A program made the position numbers and the translations under genes. A DNA stretch of 64,000 nt, from the NCBI RefSeq assembly GCF_002295115.1, contig NZ_NSFV01000010.1:62001-126000 (forward strand). The letters run 5' to 3'. The notes under the pieces are model-generated. The model saw only the letters and a program-made list of their open reading frames with translations. It was not told the DNA's origin and made no database searches. Below, in pieces: positions 24,088-32,589 of the stretch. Within the stretch, counting starts at the first letter, position 1. Every line of letters starts with the position of its first letter. The stretch is from Mesorhizobium sp. WSM4311. GTDB taxonomy: Bacteria; Pseudomonadota; Alphaproteobacteria; Rhizobiales; Rhizobiaceae.

Positions 24088-25067
24088 GGCTTATTCAACA
24101 CTCCTCTCGCCGTCGGACTGAGATTGTTCAGGCTCTTTTCTGCTCGCACAAGCCTGTCCTTATGCGGTTCGGTCTGTTCCATCACCGCCTTCGTGGCAGC
24201 TTTGAAGCATTCCGCAGTGATAACGTCGGGGACGAGCTTCTTCAGCGCTTTCAAGCAGTCAATTCTCACGTCGCTCATCTTGGCGACTCCGCTTGGGTTG
24301 GCTCTAGTGCTCGCCTGTTTGCCCAAAGCGGTCAACTTGCTGTCCATGGCTTTGTGAACTGCGGTCTCCGTGCTTTTGGACGATCCAACGTGGTTATCAG
24401 GAGGAAGACAGATGCACATGCCTTCACCGTGTGAGGGCGCGCCAGGCATTCGTGAGTCGCGTGGATTCTTCAGCCCCCGGACCTTTCTGCGACCGGTTCG
24501 GAAAGTGCGATCGGGCACAATGTGGTGGAACTGGTATTTATTACCATCGGCGTCTGTGTTTTTGGCACAGTCTTTCGCCGCATCCGAGGAATACTCACCA
24601 ACTATGCACTTCGTCCCGTCGGGATTTGGCGGCGCCGCCGCGACCATCTCCGGCCAAGGAGGAGTTTGGCCACCGGGCGACGCGTGGTTGTGCGTTGCGA
24701 GATCGGTGAAGCGTATGACCGGCTCGCCCTCGAACTTGACGTTGTTGGACCAAGAGTTGAAATACTTCTTGCCTGTATTCTTCGATGTGACGATTCCCTT
24801 TTTCGGCGCACATCCGGCTTCTGTTCCGCTGGTCCGCGAAATATCAGATTTATTCTTGATGTTCACCGTCTTGCCGCCGATGAGGACTTTGCCAGTGCCA
24901 TTTTCGGTGTCGGATGCTATTCCGAAGGATGGATAGGGGATCGGCACCCCTGGCGGCGTCGCCGGCGTCTGAGGTGGCGTGAAGCACACATCGGGAAACG
25001 CAGCAATGGTTTGTGCTTGGACGGCCTTGCCAGAGATCTCTAGCCCATTCGCAAAGACGTTTGACAT
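24078..25067 (-). CDS. T6SS effector: DUF4150 (PAAR-like) domain fused to a predicted HNH-type nuclease toxin
   Basis: Residues about 1-130 form a DUF4150 PAAR-like domain (VFANGLEISGK, PSFGIASDT, KNKSDISRTSGTEAG, GEPVIRFTDLATHNH), which caps VgrG. After a short linker, the C-terminal 170 residues carry FHHIVPDR (His181-His182), CLPPDNHVG (Asn225, His226) and TAVHKAMD (His238), the spacing expected of HNH/endonuclease VII-superfamily toxins. The likely action is DNA or RNA cleavage in the target cell. It shares one base with the upstream ketosynthase-like gene and overlaps the immunity gene by 10 bp. The DUF2169 gene two positions upstream is a typical adaptor for this effector class. The exact nuclease subfamily is uncertain. 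Confidence 0.82.
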   Translation of the reverse strand: MSNVFANGLEISGKAVQAQTIAAFPDVCFTPPQTPATPPGVPIPYPSFGIASDTENGTGKVLIGGKTVNIKNKSDISRTSGTEAGCAPKKGIVTSKNTGKKYFNSWSNNVKFEGEPVIRFTDLATHNHASPGGQTPPWPEMVAAAPPNPDGTKCIVGEYSSDAAKDCAKNTDADGNKYQFHHIVPDRTFRTGRRKVRGLKNPRDSRMPGAPSHGEGMCICLPPDNHVGSSKSTETAVHKAMDSKLTALGKQASTRANPSGVAKMSDVRIDCLKALKKLVPDVITAECFKAATKAVMEQTEPHKDRLVRAEKSLNNLSPTARGVLNKPWP

Positions 25068-26089
25068 CAGGCAGCCCTCGCGGAGACGATGGCAGCCCCA
25101 CAGGCTCCGTCATCTGCCGATGCCTCGATCAACACGGGGTTGCCAGCCGCATAGCCCTTGCGCGCTGCAAAGTACGCCATTCCGATCATGAGCGGGACCA
25201 CGGCCGCACCGACGTTGCCAAGAGACTCGGCGGGGCTCCAGAGATCTTGAAAGCCTGTGGCGTCGCGCTCCAGGCGCAAGCTCGCAAGGGTAGTTTGCTT
25301 GAACCAGTATTGCTCGCCGATGAGGTCAGCAATCCGGTAGCCGACGCGGTTTAGTCCAATGCCGGTTTCATCCAAGGCCAAGCGGTAGGCTGAGGCCATG
25401 CCGTCCCCGCGCAATGGCAGATCACGCGGGTTGTTGATTGGCGCAGGATCACGTGCGAGTCCGAGACCGAAGAGGGAAAGGCTACCGTTCGAGCTGCGAG
25501 CGCAAAGCACTGCTGCGGCCGCCTCGCCAGGAATAAATCCGTTGGCATTGTCGGCCGTCAGCAGGCGATTTTGTCGTAGGTGATGGCCTACTGCCAATGT
25601 CGAGAGGTAGCTGTCCACCCCTACGATCATGACATTCGAAACAGCGCCTGACGCGATCAGCTTACGCGCGTGATCCAAAGCGACGTGTCCAGACGGCCGG
25701 CCGTGCGTAATAATGCGTGACGCGATATGCGGCTCGAACTCCAGAATTTTTGCAATTGCGCGCATAAATCGCGAGCTGTCGCGCACCGGCGAGCCAATGC
25801 GACCCTCCTCAGCAAGGCACAACAGCAGTGCCGTCTGATCCCTCGCCGCTTCACCACTTGCGAAAGCTTCGCTGATCGCGCCGGCCGCCAGGTGCTCTAG
25901 GCGCTTCTCGCCAACCCAATTCCGCGGCAGCGGCACTGGAGCGCCGATCAACCAGTCTCCGCCAGGGCCGACGAATCTCGTCTCGCGAAATCCGTCCAAT
26001 CTTGCCCGCATTGCGGCACAGCTCGACGGTGCGTCAAGTCCAACAGCGGTGACCATTCCAACTGAGACGATGTCGAGACTGGCGCTCAT
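25067..26089 (-). CDS. Ketosynthase/thiolase-fold protein lacking catalytic residues, in the T6SS effector operon
   Basis: The 340-residue protein has the beta-ketoacyl-ACP synthase fold: DIVSVGMVTAVGLDA opening, the VMIVGVDSYLS strand (about 153-163) and the GFIPGEAAAAVLCAR motif (about 184-198). The active-site Cys position reads THGRPSGH (128-135) with no cysteine, and the His of the usual GHLLGAAG motif is replaced in ESLGNVGAA. The other catalytic His is also not visible. It is therefore unlikely to condense acyl chains. It overlaps the DUF2169 gene by 4 bp and the toxin gene by 1 bp, so it belongs to the effector module, probably as a structural or loading factor. Confidence 0.8.
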   Translation of the reverse strand: MSASLDIVSVGMVTAVGLDAPSSCAAMRARLDGFRETRFVGPGGDWLIGAPVPLPRNWVGEKRLEHLAAGAISEAFASGEAARDQTALLLCLAEEGRIGSPVRDSSRFMRAIAKILEFEPHIASRIITHGRPSGHVALDHARKLIASGAVSNVMIVGVDSYLSTLAVGHHLRQNRLLTADNANGFIPGEAAAAVLCARSSNGSLSLFGLGLARDPAPINNPRDLPLRGDGMASAYRLALDETGIGLNRVGYRIADLIGEQYWFKQTTLASLRLERDATGFQDLWSPAESLGNVGAAVVPLMIGMAYFAARKGYAAGNPVLIEASADDGACGAAIVSARAA

Positions 26090-27189
26090 GCCGCGTCGGC
26101 CTCATCTCGTGGCGGCGCATTGAAGCCGCGAACATATACTTTGCCCGTTGTCCTGGCGCGCTCCATTCCGCGCGTAGGTGGCCCGACCCAGCATTCGTTG
26201 AAATCGAGGATCGTGCGCTGGATCCGTTGCGATACCCGCCAGACCAGCGAAAACCGCCGCTTCTCCGGATCGAACAACAACGTATCTGGCAGAAGCTCGC
26301 CCTCGAACGCTTTTTCGCGACCTTTGAACAGCGTCAGCGGCAACGCTGTCGTTGGCATGCGGAAGCTTTCCTTGCCTGCCGGCGTCAAATTTATCAACTG
26401 CACGTCCTCGCCGCCCCTTGGATGGTCGATCTGCTGGTCCGGTGGCGCCATCTGGAAATAGCGTTCATCGAAATCCTGCGGCAGGAACGGAAAAATATTG
26501 TCGATCCAGTTCTGGTCGTAGGTGCCGCCATATTCGATGCGTCCCGGCCAGCCGCGGCCCATCGGCCCAAAGCTCATCGGTTTGTAGTCGCCGAAGGGCG
26601 AGCGGATTTCTTCGTTGACCGCTTGGGTGTTCGGCAGCCGCAGGCCTGGGACTAGACGCTGGTTCTTGGTCCGCGACCAGCCGGTTCCGACCGGGTTGTA
26701 TTTATAGCTGGCGGGAAGCTTGTCCTCTGGATCCAGCCTGTCGACGCCACCCCAGGCAACATCATAGGAGATAGGCAGTTTCAGGAAGGGTTGCGGCGAC
26801 GTGGCGGTAAAGAGCGGGCCGATGGCGCGCCATTCGCGGTGGCCGACGACCTCGAACAACTTTGACCAGTTGCCAACCTTGATGCCGACCGGTACGCGCT
26901 CGGCCGGACGCCCGCCCGGCGCGTAGGCACAGCCATTGGCGATCACGTCGCAGCGCGGCTTGCGGAAGGCGAAATCCGTCTCCCACAACGTCGCCGAATA
27001 GCCGGGCACGCCGGTTTGCGTGTCGGCCATGACCAGCGGAACCTGTTCGGCCGATTTCTGCACCAGCCCGCCAGGCTTCGTCGGAAAATCGAAAGTACCC
27101 TTGACCACGACCACGATCCATTCATGGCCGGCCTTATCCATGCCCATGGTGAACTGATGCGGATAGCCCATCTGGTTCCAGATCTGCAT
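26086..27189 (-). CDS. DUF2169 T6SS effector adaptor/chaperone
   Basis: The 367-residue protein matches DUF2169 along its length: an N-terminal GHEWIVVVVKGTFDF, the SYDVAWGGVD motif near the middle, then PVGTGW, PFGDYKPMSFGPMGRGWPGR and YFQMAPPDQQ. DUF2169 proteins bind PAAR-like (DUF4150) effectors and help load them onto VgrG, as described for the Agrobacterium DNase effector Tde2. The ATG at 27189 was chosen because it begins the conserved MQIWNQMGYPHQF. It shares one base with the tagF stop and overlaps the ketosynthase-like gene by 4 bp. GC content here is still that of the T6SS core, so the composition change begins downstream of this gene. Confidence 0.85.
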   Translation of the reverse strand: MQIWNQMGYPHQFTMGMDKAGHEWIVVVVKGTFDFPTKPGGLVQKSAEQVPLVMADTQTGVPGYSATLWETDFAFRKPRCDVIANGCAYAPGGRPAERVPVGIKVGNWSKLFEVVGHREWRAIGPLFTATSPQPFLKLPISYDVAWGGVDRLDPEDKLPASYKYNPVGTGWSRTKNQRLVPGLRLPNTQAVNEEIRSPFGDYKPMSFGPMGRGWPGRIEYGGTYDQNWIDNIFPFLPQDFDERYFQMAPPDQQIDHPRGGEDVQLINLTPAGKESFRMPTTALPLTLFKGREKAFEGELLPDTLLFDPEKRRFSLVWRVSQRIQRTILDFNECWVGPPTRGMERARTTGKVYVRGFNAPPRDEADAA

Positions 27190-27710
27190 CAGCTCGCCTC
27201 CATGTGGCTGGCGGCGATCTGCTCCAGCACCGGTCGCGGCGCCAGCTGGTCGACATCGAAAATATCCGTATGCGCTGACCACATGACCAGATCGTCGATC
27301 ACATCGCCCTCGCCATCGATTACCGGAACCGGCAGGGCGGCCAGCGCCGCGTCGAGTTCGTCAGGCGTCATCTCGCCCCGCTGTGCGGCGAAGGCGGCTT
27401 TTTCGATATTTTCGAACCAGGCATCGGCATAGGCAAGCTTCAGCGGTGCTTCATCAAGACGCGCGACGATGCTCAGCGGAAATTGCCTGCCGACCCTGTC
27501 GGCGCTTTGCAGTACAATGCCGGCCGAGGCGCCGAAGGAACCAGGCCCGCTGAGGAAACGCAGCGCAATGTGCTGCGGCCAGGTTTCAAGTCCAAACAGC
27601 GGCACGATATGCTGCGCCAGCCAGCGGTCCCATCCACGCACGAAATCCGCCGGCAGCCGCCGGGTCACGAAATCGCCGGTGGCGGGCATCTTGCCATAGA
27701 AGCCGGGCAT
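27189..27710 (-). CDS. tagF: T6SS accessory protein TagF (ImpM)
   Basis: The 173-residue protein begins PGFYGKMPATGDFVTRRLP, the TagF/ImpM signature, followed by FVRGWDRWL, FLSGPGSFG and VGRQFPLSIVA. TagF represses T6SS post-translationally, in some species by binding the FHA protein. I prefer the ATG at 27710, 2 bp after the tssM stop, because it gives the canonical N-terminus; an ATG at 27731 would add seven residues and overlap tssM by 19 bp. It joins the structural operon to the effector module: its stop shares a base with the DUF2169 start. Confidence 0.88.
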   Translation of the reverse strand: MPGFYGKMPATGDFVTRRLPADFVRGWDRWLAQHIVPLFGLETWPQHIALRFLSGPGSFGASAGIVLQSADRVGRQFPLSIVARLDEAPLKLAYADAWFENIEKAAFAAQRGEMTPDELDAALAALPVPVIDGEGDVIDDLVMWSAHTDIFDVDQLAPRPVLEQIAASHMEAS

Positions 27711-27712
27711 GA

Positions 27713-30700
27713 TCAGATCTGCGGCGGACATGTGAACTTCTTGAACATTTCGAGCGTGTAGGGGTTCTCGACACTGGCGGCTTTGAGCTCGAAATCGGCC
27801 CACATCCCCTTCGTCCCGAGCCGCAGGCTGTAGACGTCGGTGAGCTTGGTCGCGGCGAAGCGGCCGCCGCGCAGCATTCTGAGCCACGCCCAGCTGCCGG
27901 TCTCGTTGAGCATCACTTCGGGCGAGCCGTCGACCGGCTGGAAGGCGAGAGAGATCACCCCGGTGCCATCCTTGCCGGGCCACGTCATCGGTTGCGGCCT
28001 GGTGGCGTTGTTGTAGTAGACGAGGTTCTGGCCATCGAGGTTGAGCGTGACGCGCGTCACGTTGGGCGACAGGTCCTTCGGTTCGAGCGTGAAGTTCATC
28101 ACCGGGCCGGTGCCGCCCGGAAACAGGTCGTCGCGGATATGCCTCGCCTGCTCGAACGCTGCGAGCGCCGCCGGGTCCAGGCCGAAATCGGCACGCCATT
28201 TCCACGGCTCGCTGGCGGTGTCGACATAGTTGATCAGATGGTCGGTGGTGAAGGCATCGATCAGGCCGGTCGGCCCGAAAAGACGTTGAAAATCGCGCAC
28301 ATTGACATCGACCGCGCTGTCCGGGCTGAACGGATAGCGGTTGTTGAGCGCCGCCTGGCAGAACGGCAGTATGTCGGCCCGCCAGATGGCGTTGAGTTCG
28401 TTGGTTACGGCCTTCTGCGACAGGCCGCTGGTGTCGCCGGCAATGCCGCCCAGCCACTCGTTGATCGGCGAAGGCAGGATCTGCGCCTGCCTGGCGACTG
28501 CGCCTGTCAGTTCGGCAAGCCCGCCCTGCTTCTTGATCGCATCCTGCGGGTTGGGATTGGCGGTCACCGTCTGCAGCACATTCGACAGCGCCGTCAGCGC
28601 CACGACGGCGGCGTCGAGCGCCGGCGGCTGGCCGTCGACCTGGGCAATGGTGCCTTTGAGCGGCTTGAAATGCTCGGCAACCAAGCTGCCGGTCATGTCC
28701 ACCTGGTTGGCGGAGCCGGCGCGCGGCAGGAGCTTGGCGCCCGAGGTCACCACCTTGCCCAGCTTGCCGAGTTTGCTGAGCAGCTTGGAGCCGGTCTTGG
28801 CGGCAGCGCCACTTTTGTCGTCGGCCGGCGCGTCGTCGGAGCGGGTGAGGTCGGTCTCCTGCACCACTGCCGTCAACAGGCGCTTCAGCGCGGAGTCGGC
28901 GTTGGAAAGATCCTTGAGGTTTTCACTGGCGATGTTGAGATCGGTGAGCGGCGCAAGCCGCATGTCACGCAGGAAAGAGTCCCACTGGGCGATATAGTCG
29001 TCGTAGTAGAGCTTCAGGATGTCCTGCGAGAGCGCCGAGACCGACGTCTCCGAGTTCTCCGAGCAGCCGCCGGCAAACACCGCGCGATCGAGGGCGGCCT
29101 GTCCCGCCACATCCTCGACCCGGTCGAGGATCGCGTCGTGGAAACCCGCATAAGTGTAGGGCCCGGGAACACCGACGCGCAACGTCTTGTCGGAGCGGCG
29201 CGCGAACACTTTGGCGCCGTTCGGCCCGGCGAAATTGGCCGGCACCCATTCCTTGACGGCGGCTACTTCCGGATCGGCTAGGAGCTGCTTGTAGGCGCGC
29301 TGCGGCAGTGAGATCGTGCATACAGTCTTCAGCGCCTCCGCGACCAGAGCCTTGTCCGGGGCGATGTAGCTGTCGTCGACGGCCATGCGGCGGATGGCGG
29401 CGATTTGGTGCTCTTCGGCGTCGGCCGTGGGGAAAGGCGGAGCCGGTGCGAATTGCGGCAGGCTGTTCACCCACCAGTTCTGGACGAAATCGGTGTCCAT
29501 CTGCGACAGGCCGGTCATCATCCGGTAGGTCTTCAGCGCGCCGAGCATGAAATCCGGATCGCGGATTTGCCGCCACATCGTGGCCTCGAGCAGGGCGACC
29601 ATATGCGGCTCGAGCACGTTGCGCAGCGCATGGTCGTAGGTATCGGTCTGCGCGCGCACCAGCTCCGGCGAAGCGGTCGGGCCGAGCAGGTTATGGACGG
29701 CGTCTGGTGGCGGCGTTCGGGCGGTCGCCACCGCGTCCATCGCCGCCAGCGCGCCATCCATGGTCGGCTGCTCGACCGCGGCCGGCGTGGCGGCGACTTG
29801 GGTGAGCGGCCCTTGCAGGGCTTCGAACTGGCCGGCCTGTTCGGTGATCGCATTGCGGTTGTCGAGGTAGGACCAGGTGAACACTCCGCCGGCCAGCAGG
29901 GCCGCGAGCGCACAGGCGGCGGCGGCCCCGCGCCAGATCCAGGCGCGGCGGCGCTGCGCCAGCGGATCGAATGTTCCAAGGCCGGCCTCCTTGAAGATCA
30001 CTTCGGTGAGAAGGTTCCTGAGGAAGAAGCTGCGCTTCTCGACGCGCGCCGCCGGCATGGCGCGGCGCGGCGGCAGCCCGAAGGACGATGACAACGCCGC
30101 GGTCAGGCGGTCGATGGGGGCTCCTTCCTGTGTCGCCGATGTCAGATAAAGGCCGCGCAGCCACGCGGCTTCCTCGTAGCGGCTTTCGCCGAACATCGCC
30201 TCGATCAGCACCTGGATCGGCCCGCAGAGGCTCGCCAACTGCGCCGGAAAGCGAAAGATCTCGGCGCGCGAACCAAGCTTGTCTTCGTCTTCAAGGCGCG
30301 GCACCAGCCTTCGCTCCAGCTCGGTGCCAAGCCTGGCCAGCTCCGACTGGATCATGCCGGCGTTGACGCGGGCATCCAGCGCAAAGGTGGTTCCCCACAC
30401 CTGCTCGCGCGCGCTCGTCGACAAGCCGCCGAAGAAGGCTTCGAACCCTTTGATCAGGTCGGCCTTCGTCAGCATCAGGTAGACGGGCAGACGAATTTCC
30501 AGCCGATCGTTGAGCTCGGCCAGTCGGCGGCGGATCTTGCGGCCGTGCGTCTTGATCGCCTCGTCGCCTTCCGAGAGCACATCGATCGACAGCGCGACGA
30601 TGACGCCGTTGAGTGCGCGGCGACCGCGGTGCTTTTTCAGAAGGTCCAGGAAGCCCAGCCATTCCGCGGCGTCGACGTCCGGCTGGCTCTCCTGCTGGAC

Positions 30701-31255
30701 GTAGCGGCCCGCAGTGTCGATCAGCACCGCGTTCTCGGAGAAAAACCAGTCGCAGTTGCGCGTGCCGCCGACACCCTGCAGATCATCGGTCAGATCGATT
30801 GGAAAATTGAGGCCCGACTGGCGCAATGCCGTGGTCTTGCCGGTGGCCGGAGGCCCGACGATCACATACCACGGCATCTCGCGCAGGAACTTCCGTCCGC
30901 CGAGCTTGCGACGCTTGAGCTCGGCCATCACCTCGCCGAACTTGGCGCCGACGGCTGCAACGCTCTCCTCGCCGGGGGTAAGCTGCTTTTCGGTCACGGG
31001 TGCCGCGATCTCGGCGACGAACATGCGGTTGGCGCGAATCGCGCGCCGTTGCGCGATGATCAGCCAGACCAGCCACAGGATGATCAGGCCCGCGATGATG
31101 GCTATGCGCACATTGTCGGATTCGAATGGCGCGTACGGGCCGACCTGGACGATCGGGCCGAACACCCAGATCAAAAGCGAAAGCAGCGCAATGCCGATCA
31201 GCGTCCAGAGAAAGCGCGAGGTGATGACCGCCCAGAGGAAGCGCAGGATGGACAT
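27713..31255 (-). CDS. tssM: T6SS inner-membrane protein TssM (IcmF), second copy
   Basis: The 1180-residue protein has two N-terminal membrane helices (about 14-34 and 51-68), the GTPase-like domain with Walker A GPPATGKTT (134-142) and IDTAGRY, a third helix after the AWIWRGAAAACALAALLAGG stretch (around 440-465), and the large periplasmic region ending in the IcmF C-terminal beta domain. It differs substantially in sequence from the copy at 13299-16829, so the duplication is old or the copies have separate origins. It lies 1 bp after its tssL partner and directly before tagF, in the operon that holds tssJ and tssK, and is probably the principal TssM. Confidence 0.95.
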   Translation of the reverse strand: MSILRFLWAVITSRFLWTLIGIALLSLLIWVFGPIVQVGPYAPFESDNVRIAIIAGLIILWLVWLIIAQRRAIRANRMFVAEIAAPVTEKQLTPGEESVAAVGAKFGEVMAELKRRKLGGRKFLREMPWYVIVGPPATGKTTALRQSGLNFPIDLTDDLQGVGGTRNCDWFFSENAVLIDTAGRYVQQESQPDVDAAEWLGFLDLLKKHRGRRALNGVIVALSIDVLSEGDEAIKTHGRKIRRRLAELNDRLEIRLPVYLMLTKADLIKGFEAFFGGLSTSAREQVWGTTFALDARVNAGMIQSELARLGTELERRLVPRLEDEDKLGSRAEIFRFPAQLASLCGPIQVLIEAMFGESRYEEAAWLRGLYLTSATQEGAPIDRLTAALSSSFGLPPRRAMPAARVEKRSFFLRNLLTEVIFKEAGLGTFDPLAQRRRAWIWRGAAAACALAALLAGGVFTWSYLDNRNAITEQAGQFEALQGPLTQVAATPAAVEQPTMDGALAAMDAVATARTPPPDAVHNLLGPTASPELVRAQTDTYDHALRNVLEPHMVALLEATMWRQIRDPDFMLGALKTYRMMTGLSQMDTDFVQNWWVNSLPQFAPAPPFPTADAEEHQIAAIRRMAVDDSYIAPDKALVAEALKTVCTISLPQRAYKQLLADPEVAAVKEWVPANFAGPNGAKVFARRSDKTLRVGVPGPYTYAGFHDAILDRVEDVAGQAALDRAVFAGGCSENSETSVSALSQDILKLYYDDYIAQWDSFLRDMRLAPLTDLNIASENLKDLSNADSALKRLLTAVVQETDLTRSDDAPADDKSGAAAKTGSKLLSKLGKLGKVVTSGAKLLPRAGSANQVDMTGSLVAEHFKPLKGTIAQVDGQPPALDAAVVALTALSNVLQTVTANPNPQDAIKKQGGLAELTGAVARQAQILPSPINEWLGGIAGDTSGLSQKAVTNELNAIWRADILPFCQAALNNRYPFSPDSAVDVNVRDFQRLFGPTGLIDAFTTDHLINYVDTASEPWKWRADFGLDPAALAAFEQARHIRDDLFPGGTGPVMNFTLEPKDLSPNVTRVTLNLDGQNLVYYNNATRPQPMTWPGKDGTGVISLAFQPVDGSPEVMLNETGSWAWLRMLRGGRFAATKLTDVYSLRLGTKGMWADFELKAASVENPYTLEMFKKFTCPPQI

Positions 31256-31256
31256 C

Positions 31257-32585
31257 TCAGAGCCTCTTCTCGACCAGGACCTCGACGCGCCGGTTAAGCG
31301 CGCGGCCCTCGCGCGTCGAGTTGTCGGCCACCGGATCGGAGTCGGCGCGGCCTTCGGAATGGATGCGCTCCTGTGGCACGCCAGCCTGCACCAGGAGGTC
31401 CGCTATGGTTTGGGCACGTGCCTCCGAGAGCCGCTGGTTGCTGGCGAGCGGATTGGACCGTTGCAGGCGCACATTGTCGGTATGGCCGACGATCGTGATG
31501 TTTCCGATGAGCTCCTGATTGGCGAGGATCACCTTGGCGATCGACTGGATCAGCGGCTCATAGCCTTGCGACAGTGTCGGCCGCGAAGACTGGAAGAGTT
31601 CGGGGTTGGACGACTGGATGATCAGCTTGGCCAGCGAGACGCTTTCGGTGCCGCTGAGCGCGCCCTTGAGGCTCGTCGGCGCTTCCACCTTGAACGCGGG
31701 CAGCAGCGCGAAATCGACCGGCTGTGGCAGTTCAGGTGCGGGCGCATCCTGCTTGGGCGCGGCGCGGGTAACGTCCGCGCGTGAGGCCGGCGGCAGCGTG
31801 CGCACGAGGGCGGAGAGTTCGACCGCCTGGCTGCTCAAGCCCATCGACAGACCGATGTAAGCGGCGGCGGCGACGACGACCGCGGCAAGTGCCATCACCC
31901 AGATTGGAACGATGAAGCGCTGCGGTTCGTCGGAAGCGATCACGCCTTTCCAGTTCGGCGACAGCGGCGCGTCCTCGGCGTCGGCATTGCGCAGGAACCG
32001 CGCGGCTGCCACACGCACGGCATTGAGCGAGCGGTCGCCGGCGCGGCCGGGCACCCGGTACTTGCCGCGGAAGCCGAGCGCCAGGCAGTAATACTGAAGC
32101 TCAAGCATCTCGCGGTCGCGGTTGGGATGGCGCTCCAACTCGTCAAGGCGGGTGAAAAACTGGGTGCCGGCATCGACATCGCCACGCAGCATGACCACCA
32201 GCGGCTGGCGCGGCCAGGCGCTGGCGCCGCCCCACGGCGTGTTCAGCGCCAGGTCGTCGAGCAACGCCGCCACCGCCCAGGCCGCCTGGTCGGCGCGCTC
32301 CAGCGAGGAGCCTGCTGCCATCGCGGCGTCGCGCGCCTGAACCAACTCGTCGAGCAGGCGCGTGCGCATCGCTTCCGGGTTCTCCGGCGCCAGCGCGCTT
32401 TCGAGCTCCGGCGCGAATTCGAGCAACGGCGCGAAGATATTGATGAGCGTGTTGGGATGGGCGCGCGCCCTTTTGACAGGCGCGCCCGGTGCCAGCGGCG
32501 CCATCGGCCGCGGCGCGGCGCCCGCCAGCCTGATGCGTGTGCGTTCGCGATCCTCCGACAGTCCGAAAGGATCATCCCGGCTCAT
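31257..32585 (-). CDS. tssL: T6SS protein TssL (DotU) with C-terminal OmpA domain, second copy
   Basis: The 442-residue product has the DotU domain (about 40-200; NTLINIFAPLLEFAPELES, LGFRGKYRVPGR), one membrane helix (about 225-248) and an OmpA domain (about 320-442; ITIVGHTDNV, NRRVEVLV). It binds TssK in the cytoplasm and TssM in the membrane and grips peptidoglycan in the periplasm. It starts 4 bp after tssK and ends 1 bp before tssM. Compared with the copy at 16829-18343 it has a shorter N-terminus and shares the architecture but little sequence outside the motifs. Confidence 0.95.
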   Translation of the reverse strand: MSRDDPFGLSEDRERTRIRLAGAAPRPMAPLAPGAPVKRARAHPNTLINIFAPLLEFAPELESALAPENPEAMRTRLLDELVQARDAAMAAGSSLERADQAAWAVAALLDDLALNTPWGGASAWPRQPLVVMLRGDVDAGTQFFTRLDELERHPNRDREMLELQYYCLALGFRGKYRVPGRAGDRSLNAVRVAAARFLRNADAEDAPLSPNWKGVIASDEPQRFIVPIWVMALAAVVVAAAAYIGLSMGLSSQAVELSALVRTLPPASRADVTRAAPKQDAPAPELPQPVDFALLPAFKVEAPTSLKGALSGTESVSLAKLIIQSSNPELFQSSRPTLSQGYEPLIQSIAKVILANQELIGNITIVGHTDNVRLQRSNPLASNQRLSEARAQTIADLLVQAGVPQERIHSEGRADSDPVADNSTREGRALNRRVEVLVEKRL

Positions 32586-32589
32586 GGCC

